From positions 115,611 to 179,610 of the forward strand of contig JAFLVJ010000004.1 of NCBI GenBank assembly GCA_022508375.1: a stretch of DNA of 64,000 nucleotides. Direction: 5' to 3'. The DNA is from Clostridiales bacterium (GTDB taxonomy: Bacteria; Bacillota; Clostridia; Christensenellales; CAG-314). The notes under the pieces are model-generated. The model saw only the letters and a program-made list of their open reading frames with translations. It searched no databases and was not told the DNA's origin. The position numbers and the translations under genes were made by a program. Of the stretch, positions 57,602 to 64,000 are shown piece by piece. Numbering within the stretch: position 1 is the stretch's first letter; each line of letters starts with the position of its first letter.

Positions 57602-58585
57602 TCACTTATTATTTACTGCCGCTTGCAGGTAACGCAGTAGCTTTTGGGTTTGCTCAAAGCTTATACAGTCGTCTGTTTGAGACGTTCCGTAAACAGATGA
57701 ATGCCCGCCTGCATTGAGATAACTTTCTATCATTACGCCATCAACGCCTGCCAAAACCGCCAGCTTAGCATTATCCATTTGACGTTCTGCTACTTTACCA
57801 CTATTGGCATGATTTAGATCTGCCATTACGAAGTCATTCATTCCGTATTGGCCGAGCAATTGTTTGGAATATTTTATATGCTCAACAGTAATATTAGAGA
57901 CAAATTTACCCTCGTTTGAGCCCCCACGTAACACAATATGAGCGTATTTACAGCCCTCGGTTACAATTTGCATGCCGCAATAAGGAAATACACAGGAATT
58001 ACCCACGGCGTAAAGCGAATCAACCACTTTATCGACGTTTCCGTCTGTGGCGTTTTTTATACCGCAACATACATCCAGCCCCGAAGCAACACCTCGGTGA
58101 AGGCTATCTTCCGAACTGCGCGCACCTACAAACCAATACGATACAAGATCGTCGAAACATCCGTATAAATCCGGATAAAGCATTTCGTCTGCAACGGGCA
58201 GTCCGATTTCAAGGCACTTCAGCATCATTTGCCTGCAACGAACAATTCCTTGGTCGATATCAACGCTATCGCTAGGTGCAAGTTGGAAGGCCGTTCCTTT
58301 GTATCCTTGTCCGTTGGAATGAGGCTTCGACGTATATATTCGCGCCACAACAAGCAAATTGGAACACTCATCCGCAATAGCCTTTAGTTTACACAGATAC
58401 TCCTCCATAGCAACAGGATCGTCTGCCGAGCAAGGTCCGCACACTACAACAAAACGCTTGCGCGATATTAAGTTTTCTTTTAGTTGCTCGTCAAATTGCA
58501 ACTTTTGCTTGCGCAACTTGACAGTTAAAGGCGCAAGTTTTTTGTAGCTTTTTACACTTTGCAACTTTTTTTCCACTGTAAACAT
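57602..58585 (-). CDS. 3-deoxy-7-phosphoheptulonate synthase (AroF/G/H-like)
   Basis: VVCGPCSADDP, ARIYTSKPHSNGQGYKG, ARSSEDSLHRGVASGLDVCCGIKN, LRGGSNEGKF, MIESYLNAGGHS. Confidence 0.92.
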   Translation of the reverse strand: MFTVEKKLQSVKSYKKLAPLTVKLRKQKLQFDEQLKENLISRKRFVVVCGPCSADDPVAMEEYLCKLKAIADECSNLLVVARIYTSKPHSNGQGYKGTAFQLAPSDSVDIDQGIVRCRQMMLKCLEIGLPVADEMLYPDLYGCFDDLVSYWFVGARSSEDSLHRGVASGLDVCCGIKNATDGNVDKVVDSLYAVGNSCVFPYCGMQIVTEGCKYAHIVLRGGSNEGKFVSNITVEHIKYSKQLLGQYGMNDFVMADLNHANSGKVAERQMDNAKLAVLAGVDGVMIESYLNAGGHSSVYGTSQTDDCISFEQTQKLLRYLQAAVNNK

Positions 58586-58587
58586 AA

Positions 58588-59064
58588 TTAATTTGCTAAA
58601 TACTTTTTTATTTCATCTACGCAACAAATTGGAACATACTCGGAAAAGTCCTTACCCAAGCCTGCCAACTCGCGTACAAGTGAACTGGAAATATGTCTGT
58701 ACTCCTTGCTACCCACCACAAATACAGTTTCGCCCGACCAATAACTTTTGTTAATATCAGATAAATCAATCACCGACTGCAGGTCAAGCGCGTTGCGAAT
58801 AGACTTTATCATAACCGTTGCGGAAACGTCCTTACAAAAGTCCGTCATCATACCGCTGTGTACAACAGCTTGAACGTTTTTCAAGTGAGATATAGCTTTT
58901 TGCAGCATTGTCAAGCGAGCATCCTGCGGGATTGCGTATTTTTTTTCGGCGTTTATTCCCACAACGACGTACAGCTTGTCCACAAGTTTGGACGCTTTTT
59001 CAATTGCATCAACGTGTCCTTTTGTTACAGGACAAAATGATCCTGCATATACTCCTATTCGCAT
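58588..59064 (-). CDS. coaD: Phosphopantetheine adenylyltransferase
   Basis: MRIGVYAGSFCPVTKGHVDAIEKASKLVDKLYVVVGIN. Confidence 0.96.
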   Translation of the reverse strand: MRIGVYAGSFCPVTKGHVDAIEKASKLVDKLYVVVGINAEKKYAIPQDARLTMLQKAISHLKNVQAVVHSGMMTDFCKDVSATVMIKSIRNALDLQSVIDLSDINKSYWSGETVFVVGSKEYRHISSSLVRELAGLGKDFSEYVPICCVDEIKKYLAN

Positions 59065-59600
59065 TCTTCACTCCTTTGGTAAAAGCTGAATCTAACCGTG
59101 CCCATTTTTCGACTGTCGAAACAGACAAGTGAGCCAACATTACTCGGCAACTCATCAACCGAGGCGTGTTCGCAAATTATCCAACCGTTTGGCGTAATTA
59201 CGTTTAACTCGTCAACTGCTTGCAATACTTCGTTATACACGCCAGCCTTGTACGGCGGATCAACAAACACCAAATCCATTTGACAGGGTAAACGCTTCAA
59301 ACAATCACGAAAGTCGCAGAACATAAGATCGGGCTTCAATCCGATTTTTTCGAAGTTGGCTTTGATTGCTGCAACAGCGTCACTGCTGTTGTCACACAGT
59401 ATTGCTCTATCAGCCCCACGGCTCAAGCACTCGATAGCCAACTGCCCCGAACCTGCAAACAAATCCAACACGCTAGCGCCTTGAATTTTTGAGTTGACAA
59501 TATTGAACAGCGTTTCTTTCATTCTGTCCAACGTTGGGCGCGCGTCATGCTTTGGCGCGACTAAACTTCTGCCTTTGTATTTTCCTGTGATAACTCGCAT
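59055..59600 (-). CDS. rsmD: 16S rRNA (guanine(966)-N(2))-methyltransferase RsmD
   Basis: MRVITGKYKGRSLVAP...RPTLDRMKETLFNIV; LDLFAGSGQLAIECLSRGA; VFVDPPY. Confidence 0.96.
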   Translation of the reverse strand: MRVITGKYKGRSLVAPKHDARPTLDRMKETLFNIVNSKIQGASVLDLFAGSGQLAIECLSRGADRAILCDNSSDAVAAIKANFEKIGLKPDLMFCDFRDCLKRLPCQMDLVFVDPPYKAGVYNEVLQAVDELNVITPNGWIICEHASVDELPSNVGSLVCFDSRKMGTVRFSFYQRSEECE

Positions 59601-59622
59601 ATAATGTATATATTTTACTACA

Positions 59623-60618
59623 TCATTTCAAATTACACAACAGTTCATAAATAATTACCTGATCGTTTGCAATATTTACTCCCTGTCCAAGCAAAGTTGC
59701 CACCTCACCAACGGAAATCTCCGCATCGCCCACGTCAACCAATGTCATCGCCATACATATAGCGACAATTGGATAAAGATTGTTTCCTATCTGTACTTTT
59801 GAGCCGATAAGTGTACGCGACAATCCCGTAGCATATCCTACGTTTAACGTGGCTATATTCGTGTCGGAAGTACACACATATTTTGCACCGTAACCGACAA
59901 CGCTTCCCGCGACAGCCCTTTTTACTGAGATTACGTCCGCATTGACGCGTTTTGCAGGCAACAAACTGTCATTTCCGTATCCGTATAATCCCAACCCAAC
60001 ACGAACCATGTCAAGGTGATATTTCGACGATAATAGCGCTGCACCGCTATTTGCAATATGCTTTACAACAGAAAATCCTAGTCTTTGTTCAAATTCTTTG
60101 AAGCATAATTCAAATTTGCGAAATTGAGCATCACATTCCGGTTCCGTATCACCGTAAAAATGTGAAAATATGCCTTCAACTTCGAGATTTGAATTGCACA
60201 ATAATTGTAACAACTCACCAATGTCCGCATACTGAAATCCCAGTCGCGACATACCGCTGTCAATCTTTATATGTACTCGTGCTGTCTTGTTGAGGCTACG
60301 CGCCACCGTATCGACTAAATTCAGCGTAAAAAAACTATCAACTGTCAATATACAATTGGATTTAATTGCGCGTACGGTATTACGTTCATTTTGCGGAAGC
60401 AAGATAAGTATATCTTTATGCAAAGGCAACAGCTGCTCCGCCTCGTCAATTGTTCCGACAGCAAAACAATCAACTACACCGACTATGTGACGCGCCACGT
60501 GCGTCAATCCATGTCCGTACGCATTATTTTTCAACACGGCGCACAGTTTGCTTTCACCCACTAACCGTTTGAAAAACAACGCGTTTTTTTCTATTGCATT
60601 GTAGTCAATGATTTGCAA
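59623..60618 (-). CDS. alr: Alanine racemase
   Basis: LCAVLKNNAYGHGLTHVAR PLP-Lys motif; HIKIDSGMSRLGF; VRVGLGLYGYG. Confidence 0.95.
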   Translation of the reverse strand: MQIIDYNAIEKNALFFKRLVGESKLCAVLKNNAYGHGLTHVARHIVGVVDCFAVGTIDEAEQLLPLHKDILILLPQNERNTVRAIKSNCILTVDSFFTLNLVDTVARSLNKTARVHIKIDSGMSRLGFQYADIGELLQLLCNSNLEVEGIFSHFYGDTEPECDAQFRKFELCFKEFEQRLGFSVVKHIANSGAALLSSKYHLDMVRVGLGLYGYGNDSLLPAKRVNADVISVKRAVAGSVVGYGAKYVCTSDTNIATLNVGYATGLSRTLIGSKVQIGNNLYPIVAICMAMTLVDVGDAEISVGEVATLLGQGVNIANDQVIIYELLCNLK

Positions 60619-60737
60619 AGAACTCTCCTTTTGACACGAATGATGACTTTAAACTATATTAAATAGCGCATAAATTATCGTAAGTAAACATGTTTACAAC
60701 TTGGGGCTTTTTTGATACAATAAATATAGGTGACATC

Positions 60738-61205
60738 ATGAGATTTATGGCAACGTTTACACCAACAATCAAGATTTTTCTTTGGATAATAGCGGCAATC
60801 AGTTTTGTCGGTATTGTCATTGGCATACTTACACTTGCAGGCGTTCACTTGGAGATCACCACAGGTCAAGCGTCGCTACTTATTAGCGTATGCTCATTTG
60901 GACTTATAGTTTCCACTTTGCTTGCAACAATTCATTACAAGGTTGATAAAACGCACGTGCGCCTCAACGTAGGATTTATTGATATGCTAAGCGGAAGGAT
61001 CAACATTGACAACATTTTAAACATTGTAATTGATGACAACAAGATGTATATAAGCTATCTTTGGAAGGGACCTGATCCTGTAATTGCCTTGATAGCAATC
61101 AAGCCCAAACACTACGACGATTTCAAGGAATTATTGATGTCACGAAATAAAAGAATAATTTTTTACGAAAATAAAAATGAAACTACTGATAGCGAGCAAC
61201 AATAA
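60738..61205 (+). CDS. Uncharacterised two-TM protein with C-terminal PH-like (DUF) domain
   Basis: MRFMATFTPTIKIFLWIIAAISFVGIVIGILTLAG...KVDKTHVRLNVGFIDMLSGRINIDNILNIVID; start trimmed to the ATG after GGTGACATC. Confidence 0.75.
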   Translation: MRFMATFTPTIKIFLWIIAAISFVGIVIGILTLAGVHLEITTGQASLLISVCSFGLIVSTLLATIHYKVDKTHVRLNVGFIDMLSGRINIDNILNIVIDDNKMYISYLWKGPDPVIALIAIKPKHYDDFKELLMSRNKRIIFYENKNETTDSEQQ

Positions 61206-61749
61206 ACACAAAATTGAAGAAATCAAGGCTGTTCTCGATGGAAAGTTTGACGAAATAACGTCACTTTCCGAGGAAGGCTTAGTTTGCGATCCGGACGAAA
61301 CAGGCGAAACATTTTACGATAACGCATTGATTAAAGCCCATGCGGTTGCGCAGCTTACCGATAAAGCAGTCCTTGCCGATGATACGGGCTTGTGCATAAA
61401 GGCGCTTGGCGGGCGCCCGGGCGTGCACTCCGCGCGTTATGCCGACGATCATGACAATGCAGCGAACAGACGTAAAGTATTGACAGAACTACATAACGTT
61501 ACCGATCGAGCCGCATATTTTCAGTCTGTCGTTGTATTACTTTACCCTGACGGAAAGATAATATCAGGCGAAGGAAAAGTATCCGGATATATACTGAATG
61601 ACGAAAAAGGCGCAAACGGTTTCGGATATGACTGCATTTTCTACTCGACGGAACTGAACAAAACATTTGCGGAGGCAACGACTGACGAGAAATTAACCGT
61701 CAGCCACCGCTCCCGTGCTCTGCAGGATTTACTAAGTAAGTTAAAGTAA
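61177..61749 (+). CDS. rdgB: XTP/dITP diphosphatase
   Basis: MKLLIASNNKHKIEEIKAVL; TFYDNALIKAHAVAQLT; LADDTGLCIKALGGRPGVHSARYAD. Confidence 0.97.
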   Translation: MKLLIASNNKHKIEEIKAVLDGKFDEITSLSEEGLVCDPDETGETFYDNALIKAHAVAQLTDKAVLADDTGLCIKALGGRPGVHSARYADDHDNAANRRKVLTELHNVTDRAAYFQSVVVLLYPDGKIISGEGKVSGYILNDEKGANGFGYDCIFYSTELNKTFAEATTDEKLTVSHRSRALQDLLSKLK

Positions 61750-61756
61750 AAAAACA

Positions 61757-61790
61757 AACGCCATGCAACAAATTGCATGGCGTTAATTTT
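61757..61790 (+). terminator. Terminator of rdgB
   Basis: Perfect 12-bp stem AACGCCATGCAA-CAAA-TTGCATGGCGTT then AATTTT. Confidence 0.8.
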
Positions 61791-61868
61791 AACAAAATGT
61801 CAACTCAAAATATATGTACTAACTTGCATGTAAATATACAAACGCATCATTATATATACGTAGATATA

Positions 61869-62555
61869 TCATTTAACAATGTCCAGTAACTCGCGCAAAT
61901 CAGTTATTTCATACGTAGGCGTTAGATTAGTGTTATTAGCGTTACGCCACGGGTTAAACCAGCATGTGTCAATACCTGCGTTTACACCACCCTGTATATC
62001 ACTTGTCAGCGAGTCCCCAATAATAAGAGTTTTGCACTTGTTAAAGCCTTCAATATGCTTAAAACAGTGGTTAAAGTACTCTACCTGCGGTTTGGGGTAG
62101 CCAACTTCTTCGGATACAAAGCGTGCAATAAAGTACTTTTCCAATCCGCTTCCCTTCATACGACTGTTTTGAATACGCAGCACTCCATTTGAAACCAAGT
62201 ACAACTTGCACTTGGATTGCAACTCAACAAGAACATCTTCCGCATGGGGGATCACGTAAAACCCAAACATAAGGTATTCCTCGTACAAATCACCTGTTTG
62301 CAGAGCCTTTTCAAGTGGCAAGCCAAGTTCCTTAAATGTCTCAATGTATCGATTTGCCAACACTTCCTCTTTTGTTTGTTTGCCCTGTTCAAACAATTGC
62401 CATTGATATATGTTGTTTTTGCGGTAAACATTGAGGAAAGTTTGCTCATACGCTAACCCCACTTCGGCAAAAGCGCGTTTGAGCGCCTGTTCTTCCGACT
62501 TGTCAAAGTCCAGTATGGTATTGTCCGCATCAAATAAAAGTATTTCGTATTTCAT
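61869..62555 (-). CDS. YjjG-family noncanonical pyrimidine nucleotidase (HAD)
   Basis: ILLFDADNTILDFDKSEEQALKRAF; LVSNGV; IGDSLTSDIQGGVNAGIDTCWFNP. Confidence 0.9.
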   Translation of the reverse strand: MKYEILLFDADNTILDFDKSEEQALKRAFAEVGLAYEQTFLNVYRKNNIYQWQLFEQGKQTKEEVLANRYIETFKELGLPLEKALQTGDLYEEYLMFGFYVIPHAEDVLVELQSKCKLYLVSNGVLRIQNSRMKGSGLEKYFIARFVSEEVGYPKPQVEYFNHCFKHIEGFNKCKTLIIGDSLTSDIQGGVNAGIDTCWFNPWRNANNTNLTPTYEITDLRELLDIVK

Positions 62556-62670
62556 AGTTTTTCACCATTTCTTTTTTTATTATGCAATTTTCCACTGCGA
62601 AATTTAATGTAAAATATCAACAGCATAATAGTCTTAAATACATCAAGTCCTATATTTAAACACTGTTACT

Positions 62671-63186
62671 CTATAATTTCATTGAGTACATATATTGTCT
62701 TGCAGCACCACGCCCATCAAGATATTGACGGTCCTGTTCAAGAACAAAGTTCATTCCAATCTTTTCCATGACGCGTCTGCTGGCATTGTTACGCGTATCA
62801 CAGTGGGCAATCAATTCTTTCGCGCCCAATGATTTTGCAAATCGCACAAGCTCTAGTGCCGCCTCGGTACAATATCCGTTCCCTTGGTAATCCCTGTCAA
62901 GTATCCAACCGAGCTCGTAGCAATCACAATTAACTTGCGACAAGCTTATTCCACCTATATGGATAGCACCTAAACAAATTGCAAATTCGTAATTTACCAC
63001 ATGCTCCTTGCCCCACTCCGCTTCGGCATACTGCAAAAACCCCATAGTTTCTTCCATGCTGTGATTAGGTAAATAAAACATATATTTAGTTACGTCCAAG
63101 TCGGATGCATATTTGTGTGTCGTTTCCAAATCTTTCGATGATAGCGGACGCAAAATAAGCCTTTTAGTCTTCAATTCAATAAACAT
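62671..63186 (-). CDS. GNAT family acetyltransferase (RimJ/RimL-like)
   Basis: LKTKRLILRPLSSKDLE; LGWILDRDYQGNGYCTEAALELVRFAKS; NNASRRVMEKIGM. Confidence 0.9.
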   Translation of the reverse strand: MFIELKTKRLILRPLSSKDLETTHKYASDLDVTKYMFYLPNHSMEETMGFLQYAEAEWGKEHVVNYEFAICLGAIHIGGISLSQVNCDCYELGWILDRDYQGNGYCTEAALELVRFAKSLGAKELIAHCDTRNNASRRVMEKIGMNFVLEQDRQYLDGRGAARQYMYSMKL

Positions 63187-63215
63187 GTAATATTCCTGAC
63201 TAAATCTAATAAAAA

Positions 63216-63644
63216 TTACAATTCCTTACGCATGAACCCTTCATCATATTCAACATAGCCGTGCTTGGGGTAAAATTGCTTTGATTCAAAATACTCTTTT
63301 CCCCCAAGATGTACGATAGAATATTTGTATCCAACAGCTTTCATATAGTGTTCGGCAGTCTTCAACAGTTCAGAGCCTATACCCTGTCTTTTCAAATTGT
63401 ATTTTACGTATAGACGGTGCAATTTCGCAGTATCATTACTGTATCTGTTGTAACCAATACAACCGATAACTCTATCATTATCGTCTAGTGCGAGCCAAAA
63501 CCTATCACCGTGTAAAATGTAATGACTATGAATATCTAACAAATCCTCATTTAGATGCGGAATTCTACCTAAAGCATTTTTTGCTTCGAGCACCATAAAT
63601 ATCATATCATCTCTGTACTTTTCCTGAAATTCTATAATCTTCAT
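63216..63644 (-). CDS. GNAT family acetyltransferase
   Basis: LHRLYVKYNLKRQGIGSELLKTAEHYMKAVGYKYSIVHLG...FYPKHGYVEY. Confidence 0.88.
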   Translation of the reverse strand: MKIIEFQEKYRDDMIFMVLEAKNALGRIPHLNEDLLDIHSHYILHGDRFWLALDDNDRVIGCIGYNRYSNDTAKLHRLYVKYNLKRQGIGSELLKTAEHYMKAVGYKYSIVHLGGKEYFESKQFYPKHGYVEYDEGFMRKEL

Positions 63645-63763
63645 AAATTATCACCGCAAAATATCCGTTTCCACGCATTCATACAAGCAAAAAAAGCAAT
63701 TTGCCCACAAAATTAAATTAGCACGTGGCCAATACAAGTCAAATGTTGAATCCCACTGAATAG

Positions 63764-63793
63764 AAAATTACCCCGTTCATATGAACAGGGTAA
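63764..63793 (-). terminator. Terminator downstream of tRNA-Gly
   Basis: Minus strand TTACCCTGTTCAT/ATGAACGGGGTAA then TTTTC. Confidence 0.75.
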
Positions 63794-63868
63794 TGGAGCG
63801 GGAGACGGGATTCGAACCCGCGATATCTGCCTTGGCAAGGCAGCGCTCTACCACTGAGCCACTCCCGC
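63794..63868 (-). tRNA. tRNA-Gly(GCC), CCA encoded
   Basis: GCGGGAGTGGCTCAGTGGTAGAGCGCTGCCTTGCCAAGGCAGATATCGCGGGTTCGAATCCCGTCTCCCGCTCCA; full cloverleaf. Confidence 0.97.
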
Positions 63869-63882
63869 GTATTAAGTTATCT

Positions 63883-63966
63883 TGGTGCGGATAAAGGGAC
63901 TTGAACCCCCACGTCGAAGACACTAGATCCTAAGTCTAGCGCGTCTGCCAATTCCGCCATATCCGC
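63883..63966 (-). tRNA. tRNA-Leu(TAG), CCA encoded
   Basis: GCGGATATGGCGGAATTGGCAGACGCGCTAGACTTAGGATCTAGTGTCTTCGACGTGGGGGTTCAAGTCCCTTTATCCGCACCA; class II variable arm. Confidence 0.97.
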
Positions 63967-63979
63967 ACGTAGAGATGAT

Positions 63980-64000
63980 TGGTACACCTTCAGGGACTCG
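63980..64000 (-). tRNA. 3' end of a further tRNA, cut by window end
   Basis: Minus strand CGAGTCCCTGAAGGTGTACCA: T-loop end, T-stem, acceptor strand and CCA; anticodon outside window. Confidence 0.65.

Noticed and set aside
1-64000. CRISPR arrays, transposases, phage genes, restriction or defence systems
   Set aside because: No regular direct-repeat array and no recognisable mobile or defence gene among the ORFs; the window is core genome.

Overview
This 64-kb window is an almost entirely minus-strand housekeeping region from a low-GC, spore-forming, Clostridia-like Firmicute (inferred from spoIIIA, ylbJ and operon order). It holds:
- the 3' part of the spoIIIA operon (AA-AB-AC-AD-AE, with AE cut by the window start) and efp
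- pepP, nfo-like, ribF, truB, nrnA, rbfA, infB, ylxQ, ylxR, nusA, rimP, [polC-like], ispG, rseP, dxr, cdsA, uppS, a 64-aa ORF, frr, pyrH, tsf, rpsB
- a membrane-anchored XRE regulator, a DUF1292 protein, ruvX, iscU-iscS-iscR, a GDPD lipoprotein, trxA, rseC-like, aspS
- hslU-hslV-trmFO-topA-dprA-comM
- rplS, yraN, rnhB, rbgA, trmD, rimM, khpA, rpsP, ffh, ylxM, ftsY, smc, rnc, rpmF, yceD, ackA, pta
- plus-strand tmcAL and ylbJ
- a DAHP synthase, coaD, rsmD, alr, rdgB, a HAD phosphatase, two GNATs and tRNA-Gly, tRNA-Leu and a partial tRNA.
No CRISPR array, prophage, transposase or defence island was seen.

The strongest anomaly is at the conserved polC position between rimP and ispG. There, an intact 550-aa ORF resembles the PolC N-terminal/OB region plus an exonuclease fold whose catalytic motifs look destroyed. 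It lacks both the PHP and polymerase parts. Other notable signals are a 19-bp semi-palindromic motif found in four intergenic gaps, a LexA-box-like palindrome beside the rimP-nusA-infB promoter, and several structured 5' leaders and operator-like repeats. No searches or alignments were run; all identifications come from reading the sequence and the supplied ORF track.
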